Shown here: positions 1 to 12,100 of the stretch, piece by piece
How the letters are laid out: each line of letters starts with the position of its first letter
Position numbering within the stretch: position 1 is the stretch's first letter
Assembly: GCA_021234155.1 (NCBI GenBank)
Contig: JAJEKV010000041.1
Coordinates: 9,569,018 to 9,633,017, forward strand
Direction of reading: 5' to 3'
From: Isoetes taiwanensis
Lineage: Eukaryota > Streptophyta > Lycopodiopsida > Isoetales > Isoetaceae
Length of the DNA: 64,000 nt
The notes under the pieces: model-generated
Databases searched by the model: none
What the model saw: the letters and a program-made list of their open reading frames with translations, nothing else
Told to the model about the DNA's origin: nothing
Made by a program: the position numbers and the translations under genes

Positions 1-731
1 ACTAGCAGTCCAAGTCACTTCGATCAATCCCTTGATAAACTTATCATTATGTACAGTAGTCGAGCTAACTAAAGACAGTACACCCAACAATGGTCCCAAA
101 TCAAATGCCTTAATCAGGTTTCAAATATCCAAAGGTATATTTACTTTACAACTATTTTTTCATGCGGGTCATGCAATCTTAAGAAATACTCAACAAGGAG
201 TCTTTGCAATCATGTATGTTTGCTGGATGCATACTAAGCGTCTCATCAACAAAAAGGGTAAGATTTTTCTTTAAGCTACTTTTCAGAAGTTCTTGCTATT
301 TTATTCCTCTTTTATATTATTTCCTTGCTCTTTTGTTTTTCAATAAGACTGGGGGCATAAATACTGATATAACTTTCGTTCCTACGATTTTCAGTATCTC
401 TAATATATAGCCCGAAACCGATTCTTATTTAGGCTACTAGTATCATCTAGCCTCTTATTGTATTTCCTTCTACATTTCTTTTCAAAAGGTTTTCAGCTTT
501 TCAACAAGAAGATAAGCATATTTATTATCTAACTTTTACTATTTATACTTCTCAATTAATTTTTACTGGCAGGAGGACAGCATGTATGTTTAATCAATGT
601 TTAATATGCAGAGTCACTATGTCAAAACTCCTGCATATGTATTCACTATCTTTTTCAAGGCCCCATATTTTCCATATATGCTAAACTGTTAAAGCATAAA
701 TCATACTCTAATGCACCACACAGTATGTAAT

Positions 732-923
732 AAACTTAAACCAGATATTATTTTCCCATACCATCTTCACCATTCTGTACATAAGATTCCCTGTCTTTGT
801 TGCACTAAAAAATAAGTGAAGCAACTGAAACTTAAACCAGATATTATTTTCCCATACCATCTTCACCATTCTGTACATAAGATTCCCTGTCTTTGTTGCA
901 CTAAAAAATAAGTGAAGCAACTG
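732..923. repeat. Two-copy tandem repeat, 96-bp unit
   Basis: Positions 732-827 and 828-923 read the same over the full 96 bp. The sequence on both sides does not continue the repeat. An exact, recent tandem duplication. The minus-strand frame stays open through it only because 96 is divisible by three; I see no sign that it is coding. Confidence 0.95.
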
Positions 924-1245
924 CCATTATGACCTCTTTTACTTCATATATATCTGTTTCATCAAAACTCGACCTCTATAAGGGGTCTTAGCCTGTTTAT
1001 GATGGACAAAACTACATATTTAAACTTATAAAACTTGCTGATAATTTTTATTTTTTTTTTTTTTTTAATTTAAGTAATATGAAAGAACCAGTTTTCCATA
1101 AGAAGCTTTGTCTCTTTTCTGTTGTAGTTGGCTAGCAGCCTGCAAAGGCCATCCATTCTTCAAGATTTTGTGTATGATCCTTTACTTTCCTTTGAGCTAC
1201 AACCTAGCATAACAACAAAAACGTACAATGGAAAAAGAAATGCCC

Positions 1246-1312
1246 GGTACCTGCAGCCAACCATGTAAACATTGGCAATAAGCTTGGTAATGATACAAGG
1301 GCCAAAAGGTAC
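1246..1312 (-). other. Exon-like segment, copy 1 of a duplicated pair
   Basis: This 67-bp segment resembles 3287-3353 at roughly three bases in four. On the minus strand both copies keep an open frame with the shared peptide pattern VPFGP, ITK, IAN, then G-x-RYR, and both end in an AG/GTACC that could be a splice junction. I do not recognise the protein. It may be an exon of a duplicated host gene or part of an old repeat. Confidence 0.3.
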
Positions 1313-1358
1313 ATTGGGCATTTCTTGGCTCTTTGACCCTTGCCCATTGTACCTTTTG
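1303..1358. repeat. Hairpin-forming inverted repeat
   Basis: Arms at 1303-1320 and 1341-1358 are reverse complements over 18 bases with one mismatch, separated by a 20-base loop. It overlaps the exon-like copy 1 but not the equivalent part of copy 2, so it arose in this copy only. Confidence 0.85.
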
Positions 1359-3286
1359 CTCTTGATCGGTATAAGCTTACCGAGAAAATATAAGATCAAA
1401 TACACATGATAATACAGTCAACCTTCTCGTTTCTATATTAGTATTCATTATTTCCAGCATCTACAAACATCTTAGTTTTATTTTTCTATAGTATGATCAA
1501 CCTATAATCACCACTAATATATGGCATCGGCTTATTCCTGCTGTATTCTTGGTTGTCAGATAAATGAACATGCTATATTATACCTGATTTTCGTCCTCTC
1601 GGATTCTAAATCTTGCTCATATTGAGTCTCGGGAACAAAGTGTTCAGTATTTACTCCACCTCTATCATAACTTGAAGGTTTTCTATTTGAGTACCCTCCT
1701 CTTTTGGCAGCATATCCAGAGTTTCCCACCAAAGTTACGTTTAGTATCGTACCCTCTGCCTCTGCCTCTTTTATCCATATCTAGTTTCTCCAACTCAATC
1801 GATTCTAAACAGCAAAGTAATTCCCTGTTTGTTTTTTCACTTCTTCCTCTTCTGATTCCTGGCTATCAAATTTGTAACTCATTATTTTAGGGTAAGGGTA
1901 ATCCAAGATACCTTTACCTTGCTTAATGTTGCATGCCAATTGCAGTGGTCTTCAAGGTCAGACAATCTCCAACAATCTTTGGGGAAGCTCAATACCTAAT
2001 AGGCCGTCTTCAATCTTATTTCCGTCATTAATTCTGGTGATAAAGTCTGTCTATGCTCAACCCATATTTTTCCTTTTATAGTTCTTTATCACAATATTAT
2101 CAATATGACCTTAGCTATAAGATAGACATAATATATTATTCCTAAAAAAAATTAAGGACTATTTATAGTTCTATCTATACCTCGATCTTTCTAGGGAGGT
2201 ATAGCTTTTAACTTAACTGCTTATCCCAAGTGTTAACATGTGCAACAAACCTTAACACATACCCCAAAAAAAAAAAAAAAAAAACCCGGCCTAACCTAGT
2301 ATCCTAGGTCAAGATCAGCTTCAGTCAATCCATCTACAATCTTATCAATCCAAAAATTTGAACGCATTCAAACTTGGTACGTGTGTTCATTTAGTCTATT
2401 ATCCAATGTAAAATTTGAGACAGAAGTATCTTAGTAACCATGTAAACTTAGTCATTAATATACCTTAATTTCCCATGCTAGTTATACAGTGTTAAACAGA
2501 GCCCATGAAGACATGTGATTAGAGCCAAAATGCTAGTACTTGTGCCAAATAGACTATGTAGCAACATTATATTGACGTTGAGAATTCAAGATATTAGTAT
2601 TTTTATATGATTCAATCACTCACTACAATGAGACAGAATAAAAGATAGGTGGTTTAACCATTAAGAAATCTATGTTTGAAAACTAGGCCGAGCTCCATCA
2701 ATGTAGCAAAGAGTATGTAGCCTTTATGTTGAAGTAAAGACCATTGATCCCTGTATGAACTTTATTGACACGGCATTTTCATGCTCTAACGAGCATGTTC
2801 ATTTTACAAAAAACTCAGTAATGTAAAAGGAATAAGCGTGAATCAAATCGCCATTATCTCTAAATATCAATTAAAAAAATAGCAAAGATATCGATAGTAA
2901 CAACATGACAACTTCTTTCAGGAATAAAATCTCAAGGGAATCGGCATTTACATGTATTCATAAAAAGAAAGACTTAAAAGCGGATGAAAATTGTTTTACT
3001 TTTATTTTTGCAATAAATAGAATTGTAGCAGAATTTTCCATTTACAATCAATCATGTGCACATGTTCAGAATGAGGTCACAAACTAGAAAATAATAGGCA
3101 GTTACAACCTGGCTTATCTTTGACAACTTGAACCAAACGCCTTGCATAACTGGCCAGATATTTGAGTCATGTGATCATAGTAGCAAAGCCATATTAGCTA
3201 ATGTTGTTTCTTACAGCTCCACCTCCAAATTACTCCTAGCTTTAACACAAACAGGAACAAAGAAATGACAAGGGCATGAGAGGTTC

Positions 3287-3353
3287 GGTACCTGTAGCCA
3301 AACAACATGACATTAGCAATAATCTTGGTAATGCATGTAGGGCCAAAAGGTAC
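3287..3353 (-). other. Exon-like segment, copy 2 of a duplicated pair
   Basis: Partner of 1246-1312. The minus-strand frame (open over 3198-3440, about 80 codons) shares the VPFGP, ITK, IAN pattern with copy 1, including the residues after the putative junction. The conservation of reading frame across two diverged copies suggests past coding function; product unknown. Confidence 0.3.
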
Positions 3354-4239
3354 AATGAAGCCTCGCGGTTTATCACCGTTTAGCCTTTGTAACTCTTTGC
3401 TCTGCATGTTCAAAATAGGGGTATTCATAGAGGGGTGCATTTATAGAAAAATAAGCACAGATGCATATATTCTTAAGCCTTATTAGGCAATGATATATTA
3501 ATTGTGAGAAATCCTTGTAAGTTCTAGCTATAGTCCATGCAAATAAACTGGAGCCATTCTTAAGTAGAGATTAAGTAAAAGGCGTCATCTTAAGCCCTGG
3601 AATTTTAATCTATACAAGTAAAAATAACCGAAATAGCTTATTGTTGTCTTGATCAGAGTTATACTGCATCATCATGTTGTGTTTCAGGAATGAAAAGCTC
3701 AACATCTGCCTCAATTTAATTCGAACAACATTTGTAAGTGTTGGCTCTCGCCAATTTCTTCTTTGCCGGATGTGCTTTTTGCCATAGCGCGGAGATCTGA
3801 TTTTGCCTCTACCGTGGTAGTTTCGAGTTGGTCGCTTGCAAGCATTGTTCTACCAGAGCTTCTTCGTCTGAGCAAGAACTAAAAGATTTCGTCTGAATCC
3901 ATCCAATGCCGTTTTATATTGGGAATCCTAAATTTAGAAATGAGATTCTAATCAAGGAAGGAAGATTCATGGCTGCATTCTTGCATGCTTAAAGCAGATA
4001 TCCTCTCGGCTAGAAAATCTAAATCACGAAGAAAAGATAGTGGTACAGTACCAGATTTGTAGGAATATGGCATGGTGCTAGCTAAATGTGGAGATCTGCA
4101 CCTAGCCTATCTTGTACATCTTGTAATACAACTGCCTTACAGTAATGGATAGTAAAATCCATCATGTAGATCTCAGAACAGACTAGGAAGCAAATTCGTG
4201 GCCATAGATATATCAAAGGTAACGATGAACTGCAAAACA

Positions 4240-4486
4240 TATGAGCTCCTACCCAGGCTCAAACTCGTAAGGGAGGTAGAATGATGGCTGGGCTCAAGAT
4301 AGAGCAGACCGAGATATAACAATGGCGGGGCTGGCTATAGACAACGGCTAGGGTTGACCACTCCATCCAACCCCTCCTGTGCATATTTTGCAGATAGGCT
4401 AGATCAGGCTCCGGCATGACTATAACCTATCAGAGACATAGTCTCATGCATTGAGGCTACCCCGGGTTGCATCTCCCGGTCCTGAT
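4240..4486 (-). mobile_element. Gypsy LTR remnant, 3' half, reverse orientation
   Basis: The text runs parallel to 36950-37180, which is part of a reverse-oriented chromovirus LTR: both contain the phrases for 'cctcctgtgca', 'ccactccatcc' and 'gtccgat/gtcctgat' in the same order. It stops abruptly at 4487, where the terminus of an unclassified TIR element begins. It is therefore an LTR half left next to an insertion. Confidence 0.6.
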
Positions 4487-4712
4487 CCCGAGGGGTTCAC
4501 CTAGATTATGGAGTATGAAACATGTGAGTGCACTAAATGGGTTTTTCTATTGCCTCTCTGGTACCGTATACGTAAGAAAAATATAAGGTTTTTATAGTTT
4601 GAATGTCGTACGGATACCAGAGGGAGTGTGGTTGTGCCAGTCTTCGATTCATATTCATATTGTAAGGGTCCATCATTTTTTGTGAGCATCTACTGTTGGG
4701 GATTCTGTGATA
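4487..4712 (-). mobile_element. Right arm of an unclassified TIR element (reverse orientation)
   Basis: Starts with CCCGAGGGGTTCACC and matches, as reverse complement, the right 225 bp of the complete element at 15946-17854. The match ends near 4712. Only one arm is present in this orientation. It abuts an LTR half at its outer edge, so the element inserted into a gypsy LTR and the interior was later lost or rearranged. No protein is encoded. Confidence 0.65.
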
Positions 4713-4716
4713 ATAT

Positions 4717-4890
4717 GATATAAGATTACTAGAAAAAAAAATTTTGGAATTATCTATGGTTTTTGGGTTGCTTTTTCCGGGGATAGTTTTCCGGCGATGG
4801 GTGGAGTTTAGGAACGGAGTGGTGGGCTTGGGGAAGGGGGGTTTGGAGCGGATGGAATCGGCGGAAGACGGAGCGGCGGTGGTAGCGAGG
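4717..4890. repeat. Dispersed repeat, copy 1 (partner 31543-31710)
   Basis: Begins with ATAAGATTACTAG and an A run and then resembles 31543-31710 over about 170 bp. On the minus strand both copies keep a related peptide (SKPPFPKPT followed by PFL and RRKT), so a coding or leader segment was probably copied. It follows directly on the TIR-element arm and part of the same text follows the left arm of the element at 15946, so it may belong to that element's interior. Confidence 0.55.
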
Positions 4891-6640
4891 GGTTTGAAGA
4901 CGGGGGTTTGAAGACGGTTTGAAGAAAGGTAAGAAAGGGGTTTGAAGACGGTTGCAAGCTGCAAAGTTGCCTCAGGATTTTCCTTTCGTGGGTTCTTTTG
5001 CCATTTTAATTTCGTCAATTTTTGGCAAGCACAGTATGAGCTACACCGAATTGTGCAAAGTTGCCTCAGGATTTTCCTTCTGTGGGTTCTTCTGCAACTC
5101 TAATTTCGGCAGATGGAATTGAAAATGTTGGTCACAAATTAAGGACATGGAGTCACTGTAATATAATTGCTAAGGCCAAATTGTTCGTTGAGCAACCTCC
5201 TACACCAGCTACGTTACCTAAAAATTATGGCATCCATCTACCTCTGGCATGCCCCCAATTTTGAATATGTGGTCTTCGGCTATAGCTGGGCTTTGCTGTA
5301 AAATTCAGAAATAGTTCTAGCCAAGGGTGGACTGCCTAATTTGCAACGGAGGCAAATAATAGCAGTAAAATCGCAACAACGCATAAATTTGCCGGAATAA
5401 GTAGAGAGCTCAAATTCAAGCAATAAAATACGCCGAATTTGGCCCAATTCTGACAGTCTTCCCACACCCATTCAAACAAGAGTGGCGGCCATCCGCTTGT
5501 CACGGAGAAAGAAAAATTGTGAGATCCGTATGTATGATGCTCCAATACCAATGCTTGGAGAAACTTGCCCGCACCAATTCCAATCTGGCCAGGTAGATTG
5601 TTACGACTCAGAACAATCTACCTCTTAATACATGTAGCTGAAACAACATATTTCTAAGGCCTTTGATTCACTTCCAACCTATTTCTTTGAAAATTTTGGC
5701 AAAAGCAGAGATGATTCAATTGGCATGTCACAGACCAAATGTATTGCAAAGAAAAACTTTAGACTGGTCAATTATCAACGAAGAGCAGACCTATGATTAG
5801 GGTGCGCCTAAGGGGTCTCAATAAATGAAATTAAAATGATTCAAAGTCGTCTAAAGTCTGGCCTTAAACATTAGATTTAGACAGACGCTTATTTCTTTGT
5901 GATTCGTGAAGTAACAATTGAAGATCTAATTTTGGGATATAGGGGATGACCAAGCCATAGATCGTGCAAATGATTTAAAAACTGGCAGAAATTATGCCTG
6001 GAAGTTATGGTAGATAATCTATATTGCATAGGGTTGTTGATGCATAAGGCATATGCTGGAAATAGTTGTCCCAAGATCTCACACAAGCAAACAGATTCAA
6101 CAGTTCTACAAGTTGGATCAAGGGAACCTATCAATGACCAAATATACAGAAGAATTTATGAGACTAAGGTTAAATGTACAAAGGATCACGGAGCGGTGGA
6201 CGACTATATTGAGGGGTTGAACAGCAAGATTAAAAGACCAGTCCGGGCCATCAACCCGAAGACAGATGGGGAGGTCGAGGACAAAGCTTTGAGCTTAGAG
6301 GAAGCACCGCCGACTAGGGCAGAAACAAGCATTCTACAAGGGAAAAGCAATGACTTTTTCTCTTCAAGCGGACATCGAGGATGTTCTCTATGCCACGATG
6401 CATGGCATGTACACATGACCACAGGGGGGTTCATGATGAGGTAAGCATGATCATGCGTAATGATGGGATCGTTTGGGACACTCCCTAGCTTAAGCCCCCA
6501 GAGGCATGAGGCAATTGTAATAGTACACGATCAATGGGATCTTGTACAAGGTAGCACCCGATCATGGGCGATGATAGGAACGTCTTAAACTATTCTTAAG
6601 CTCAAATCCTATGGGCCATGATCGAGTGCAACGTAGTAGG
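4891..6640. other. Unassigned stretch with a local duplication
   Basis: The phrase at 4961-5010 recurs at 5055-5104 (period 94, imperfect). Several TTTGAAGACGG repeats lie at 4892-4950. A plus-strand frame at 6007-6444 (145 codons) is open but unlike any family I know; its position just before a gypsy-like 3' leader makes the degraded C-terminus of a pol gene the likeliest origin. Nothing else is supported. Confidence 0.3.
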
Positions 6641-7516
6641 GATAACCTTGAGCTAATAGCTCGGCTCAAGGAGGTAATTAGGGGGTGGTCCCCTAAAACC
6701 ACAAACTTAATAACTAAACTAATATAATGTGCTACTTGTGCAGGCCAATAAAGGGGAGCATGGAGGAGGGAGCACGTTACGAGAAGATAGGAGTCATAGA
6801 TTTTTAGACTTAACTATGAACTTCTAAACCTTATGTTGGATAACATTATGTCAAGCCTCAGGTAGCGGAAACATGCCCTCTATGTGGGAGGCGCCGAGAG
6901 ACCATTGAGCACTGCTTTGTCCTATGCACAGAGGTAGGGGCAGCTTGGTCCTGGGTGAGAGCCCTCTTTGGGTCTTCACTGTGCAGTCAGAAGCTTCTCA
7001 TGGGAGTCTTTCCTAGCAGTTGGTCAGTGGCCAAGCAGCAGGCGTTCCATTTATGCAGAGCTTGGCTTCTGTGGTTGATTTGGAAAAGACGGAGAGCGAA
7101 GGTCTTTCAGAATGCAGTGCTTAGCCCTTTTCGGTTGGTTCCGATCTTGAGGCATAAGTTGTGGCAGGCTTACCAAGTCTCAAGCTTGTCTGGCACAGTT
7201 AAGCGGGAAATTTGGTCGACATTCTTACAGATTGTGAATCATGATGGGCACTTCATTTCTTAGCACCACACTTATCATTGTACTTGATCACATTCTAGTG
7301 GTTTAATATATTCCTATATTCTTCAAAAAAAAAAAAATAATAGTTATTAAGGCTTTATAATTTTGTATAAGTTTATAAATGTAGCCTTACAATTGACATT
7401 ATAAGTAATTAAGTGGGAATCGAACTTTTCAATAAAGTTAAGTTCCTATATGCTTGTTGTGAGTTTTTGCAAGGTGATTGTAGGTTCGTCACTTTATCAT
7501 ATGCTGGGGGGAAGAA
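6640..7516 (+). mobile_element. 3' untranslated end of a gypsy element with polypurine tract
   Basis: The phrase 'gggtggtccc...accaca...ttgtgcaggcca' matches the 3' leader of the chromovirus at 39075-39150, so this is the same kind of sequence. It ends in the polypurine tract GGGGGGAAGAA at 7506-7516, directly followed by the LTR start TGTGATGTCC at 7517. A LINE tail (6862-7338) is inserted inside. Confidence 0.55.
6862..7338 (+). mobile_element. 5'-truncated L1-type LINE, 3' end with poly-A tail
   Basis: The frame from 6862 to 7263 reads the zinc-finger end of a plant LINE reverse transcriptase (zf-RVT): a CPLC pair, then a histidine and further cysteines (EHCFVLC), followed by the tryptophan-rich C-terminal tail, a stop, about 60 bp of 3' UTR and an A run at about 7325-7338. 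The catalytic part is missing, as expected for target-primed reverse transcription that stopped early. No clean target duplication was found by eye. Confidence 0.7.
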
Positions 7517-8587
7517 TGTGATGTCCCCCTAAAATATACAACATAAATACGTATATTTTTAGGCCACGTCACCATACAAACCTACTTTAGTAGCCTTGTA
7601 TTCCGTATAAGTGTGGAAGGGAGCATGGCCAAGTTATGTGGATAACTTAGCCAGCCTTAGGGATAGACCATTTTCCACATGGCCCAATCCTATTGGGCAA
7701 CTGCCACACAGACGCACCCTATTGGAGCCACGTGGCATGACATGGAACCTTAACCTATAAATGGCCAAACCCTAACCCTAGGCCATTTTTCTGGCTCCAA
7801 CAGTCTTGGAACCTTGTTCGCGCTCGAAACTCCGTTTCAAGAATTGTTTGCTGTGGCATAGCTTAGCTCAGCAGCCCCCAGAGCGTGTGTGCATCAAAAG
7901 GCATAAGATCCGCTTCGAACCCTTTGAAGATCATGGAGACACCATGCGCAGAAGGGAGTTCCTTAGGAGCAGGTATTTGGAGTAGAGTCCTTTGTAGATC
8001 GCCTGAAAGTTCGGATTCTAGGTGGGTTAGTGTTTCATATCTCTAGTAGAGTCATTCTAGAACCTTCAGTCTAGATCTTGAACCCTAATCAATGAACCCT
8101 AACTGTAAGTTAGATGCATGTGATTAGGATTAGATGTTATTCTCATTATTTATCATGTTATATGGATATATGATGTTGGTTGATCATGTTTGCTCCTCTT
8201 ATATTGAGAAGGGGGGTAGAGTCCTAGTGGCCATTATCTAGATGATGCTCCTAGTTTAGACCCCTTAGTTTCTATTAGTATGCGGCTATGGAGTGACTTA
8301 ACACCACATAACGGGGTTAGTGGCAAAGTGGAGGGAGGTATCTGCTGAGCGTGGCCACTGGGGACCCATAGCGGGCTAGGCCTATAGTCGGTCACTTCGT
8401 GTGGGCCGGGTATGGGTCCGACACTTCTTGGGTTAATGGTGTCGCCTTGACCCTCAAGAGTCACAGGTGTCGGCCTTGTTTTGGGGAGTTCAATCGGGTA
8501 TGAACGGGTGTCGTCATGATCCTCTAGCCGCCCATGGAACCCCTACTCTCTAGGAAGGGGAGATGCATCCTTTCCTACCTCATCGGA
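7517..8587 (+). mobile_element. Gypsy LTR, 5' portion (family Y)
   Basis: Begins TGTGATGTCC right after a polypurine tract. Internal text is the counterpart of 26084-26413 read in reverse and of parts of 39440-40450. A TATA-like CTATAAATGG lies near 7757. The LTR stops at the phrase 'catcggac', where the left terminus of the TIR element (8588) takes over; in the related LTR at 40441 the sequence continues normally, so the interruption is an insertion. Confidence 0.7.
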
Positions 8588-8818
8588 CCCCTGGGGGATT
8601 CACCTCTATTATAGGTATATATGCCATGTGCATTCCTTAGGTTGCTAAAAAACCCATTGTATACGACAGTTCTAAATGAAAAACCCTTTGTATACGACTA
8701 CATTATTTGTAAAAGAATGCAGCCCATATCATATAATTACTTGCCCAAAACACTTTTACTTGACAACCCCTTCCATACATATATGATATCTCTATTATTT
8801 TATACATATTATATACAA
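8588..8818 (+). mobile_element. Left arm of the unclassified TIR element
   Basis: Starts CCCTGGGGGATTCACC and matches the left 230 bp of the complete element at 15946-17854 (first part of it at roughly nine bases in ten). It sits exactly where the family Y LTR is broken. The rest of the element is missing here; after about 8818 the sequence differs. Confidence 0.65.
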
Positions 8819-8933
8819 GAATTTAGCGGGCTGGCGGAGCCAGCGCCTATTCACCTATAGGGCCTTTTCTTCAATAGTTATTAAACCATAAGCCAATTAA
8901 ATCTTTGCCCTTTAAATACATTGCCATCATAAT

Positions 8934-10160
8934 GGCCACAAATGAAAAGACAAAGTGGGTTGTTGAACTTCTTTTAGGCCCTCCGACATCTGCACAACCT
9001 CATCCATGGACGACCTAATAGCAGCATTTTCTTCAATGCACCATGGGCTCGCTGGGATGATGAAGCTCTACTTTTGTGGCTCGCTAACAAATTAGAAGGA
9101 GCTAGAAAAGGAATTAGAGAGGTATCAAAGATCAAGACATCAAAAGCAAAGCCTGTCTACAGCTGTTGCTAACCTTACATCCGTGGCATCCAAAAGTATT
9201 TACCGTAGCTCAAATTCAAATACTGCAGTTCTGTGTTGTGAGATCTGGAGCCATCAAATCTTATGCAATAGAAACATCCACCAACATATTTTTGACTCCT
9301 TTAATCTACATGCAATACCTCACTCAATCTATGTTTGAAGACCAAGTTTTGGATGCTTTGAATACTTGCAACAGAACTATTTCCCGGCACCATTGACCAT
9401 GCCAAATCTGGCTTGAAAATCTGTCTCTGAAAATAAGGTTTTACTGCTCTAGACCAATTTTCTGACCTTTGAAAAGCAGAAGCCCTTGATTTTGAATCTA
9501 CAATTGTTTCTTTTTAGCTTATTCGACTTAGCATACCCCTTCCAACATATGCATGTTGGGCCAATAAGATTTGCCGTTGCCACTTTTCCTATGTCCTTAT
9601 CCTTTATCCCGTATGAGTTTTCAAACTCTTCCATTTCATCCAACCATGCTTCAGCTTTCATGCTTGATCTGCTCTTCCCGGAGAACTGCCCTAATTTCTG
9701 GGTTGTTGCTCATGGCACTATCGACTTTCTTCTGATACTCCCCTGCCCGACGGTTCTTGTTCCTGCCCTGTGAGGTGTCTGACTCATTTTCTGAGCTACT
9801 ACGTGATCCATTGTCCGTACCATCGGCTAGGTTTGAGCTAGAAGGACTTGGGCTTCTTCTTTTCTTTTTTTTGTTCTTCTCTGGCACTTGAACTACCTCC
9901 TGCTCCGGTTGAGCTGTTTGATCTGGTTCTTGAGGAGGTGGAGGTGGGGATGGCATTGGTCCACATTCCTAGGCATGCATGAGCGGCGTAGCCCATTGTA
10001 CCAGTTCCATCTGATTGCGCGTTTGCACCAGCCTCCTGTTAATGATTTTCGCCGATATGTTATCTTCTTCCTTTTGCTCTCGGCCAAAGAGGTTCTTTGG
10101 CTGCCAGTTATGTTGCCTACCCTGACCTTGAGAGGTGGAGCCGATGTTTTTGGTTGCAAG
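8934..10160 (-). pseudogene. Degraded gag-like region of an LTR retrotransposon
   Basis: On the minus strand, frames at 9651-9956 and 9449-9661 read a proline-rich then Lys/Ser-rich stretch followed by EAWLDEMEEF and later ATANLIGP, which resembles the N-terminal part of Ty3-type Gag in plants. Frame changes separate the pieces and no pol follows directly. The lower part (8934-9440) contains shorter related-looking pieces with stops. Family assignment within Ty3 is inference. Confidence 0.4.
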
Positions 10161-10384
10161 GATTAGTCACACATGTTTGTTATTCAAAGTTATATGTTAT
10201 TATGATGTTCCTAATGTTAATTCATCTTATCCATATAAGAAATTAAGTTAAAATTCATTTATAAGTTTATGATGAAATATTTTAAATCATGACATGATCA
10301 TACAATTTAGAGCTTGAAGTATTATGAAAATAATAGTACATGAGTTCAAACATATTGATACATGTTTTTCTTTTTTCTTTTGAA

Positions 10385-12100
10385 GGGCAAAAGCCAAAAA
10401 GTTTACTAATCAAATATAAAAAAGTACAAAATTTACATGTCTCATTTAACTATGTAAGTACAAAAATATGCCACGGGAGCATGAGCCTGGAGCATAATGT
10501 ATTTACTCCAGAATAGGAGACTAACGATAAGAATCAATTTGAAGATACTGAATCCAGATATGTTCTGTCATTTCTGACTCAAGGGAGGACCACTCATAGG
10601 CTGTAATATCTTTTTCTGGACCATCGTAATAACACCACGTGCAAATGAATAAATGCCTTGAAAAATGTAGTGTTTGTGACGCTCCCATATCGACCACAGG
10701 AGCTAACCAGAACCAAGATAATGCACTGCATTGAGATAGGATGCCAAGAAGATGCATTGGCAATCTAATGCACTGTTAAACAAACCTTTTAGCCAAGACC
10801 ACGCCGGCTAAACCACTGGACAATAGAAGATATAGTGCTCAAGAGTCTCAACATCTGAAAGACAGAATGGGCATAATGCATATATGTGAGGATCATAACG
10901 ATGTTGGAAGGCATTAATACGCAGGCACCTGTAGATAACCTGCCACCATAGTACAGAGACTTCAGGGTAGAGAACTTATCCCAAAGCCATCGCCATGTAC
11001 AATGCAAAGTGGGCTGTGGAATCTGTAGATGCCACCCATCTGGCAACTGGAGGGGCTGTGGTGCTAAAAGAAGGCAATCTACTGATTTGACAAAGTGCTT
11101 GCCTTTGTGAATATTTTCATGACAGTCCCAAGGCACCCTTTCGGTAACACCAACCTGCACCATAAGAGGTAAATTTTTTGCGACCTTGTAAGGATGCCAT
11201 ATAGATATGGGTACTATTAAGGACTGACTTGGCCACTGTAATGCGACCCGCAAGAGACAACTTTGCTATGGACCACCAGAACAAGTGCTTCTCCAAACCC
11301 TTAATGATCTCCTCCCATGCAACTCCAGTAGTAAGATGGATGCCAACTGGAATTCCCAACAACTTGATGGCTTGTCCATGAGCAAGTAATTTCCATGGAT
11401 AATCATAAACACACGCCAGAGTCAGAGTATCCAATGTCCATAAAGTTGTACACTTCTGCCACCCCACAAGGATATCAGAAGCCAGTGAAAAGTGTCTAAG
11501 AGAAATTTAGCAGCTTCTAGATTCTCAGCATTAGCGACCAGGAAGAGGAATGTGTCATCTGCATATTGATTGCAAACCTCTTGTGTGCCATCCTCTATTG
11601 CGAGACCATGGAGAAATCCTCTTGGTTGCAATAGTGAATAACTGCGACAAAGCCTCTGCGACAATTGTGAAAAGCAGTGATGCTAAAGGGCATCCCTGAC
11701 GAATACCACAACCAAGTGAGAAGGCATCTGATGGATCACTGTGGAGCATAACAGTTGCCCGAGCAGAGATATGCAGCTTCATAACATCTGATGTGAATTG
11801 TTCCCCAAATCCCAGTCTTAGCATACATCAACGCATGAATTCCCAGCTAATACTGTCATAAACCTTTTGAAAATCAAGATTAAGGTACACAACTGAAAGG
11901 TTTTGCTTACGTGCCCAATAAATTCCCTCATAAGCGGCAGCAACATTGTTCAGAATGCATCATTTTGGAAGAAAACCTGATTGGATTGTTGAGATGGACT
12001 CTATCAAGATGTCCTTCACCCGCTCTGCAAAAGCCTTGGCAAAGATGATTGATACATGCTAATACATAGGAAGAAAAGAAAAGGTTCAGTCTCGAGGACT
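10385..12100 (-). pseudogene. L1-type LINE reverse transcriptase remnant
   Basis: Read on the minus strand in several frames: an entry motif of the kind IQSGFLPK near 11950-12010, YLNLDFQKVYDSISWEF near 11850, CGIRQGCPL near 11690, then QYADDTFLF near 11560 (the catalytic YADD box), and KLLGIPVG with LAGRITVAKSVL near 11220-11370. These are, in order, the fingers, palm and thumb blocks of plant non-LTR reverse transcriptase. Frameshifts and stops break it. The endonuclease domain was not found. The C-terminal part (10521-10763) is weakly conserved. Confidence 0.8.

Larger units (their letters stand above)
1..4239. other. AT-rich stretch without a recognisable gene
   Basis: Apart from the tandem repeat, hairpin and duplicated exon-like segments listed separately, I see no open frame with family resemblance. 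There are homopolymer runs (T run near 1049-1066, A run near 2264-2283). A short open frame on the minus strand around 3690-3830 begins at an ATG near 3846 and reads for about 40 codons, but I do not recognise it. The stretch could be intronic or intergenic. Confidence 0.4.

Noticed and set aside
708-920. Minus-strand frame with a repeated peptide
   Set aside because: It is only the 96-bp tandem repeat, whose length is divisible by three.
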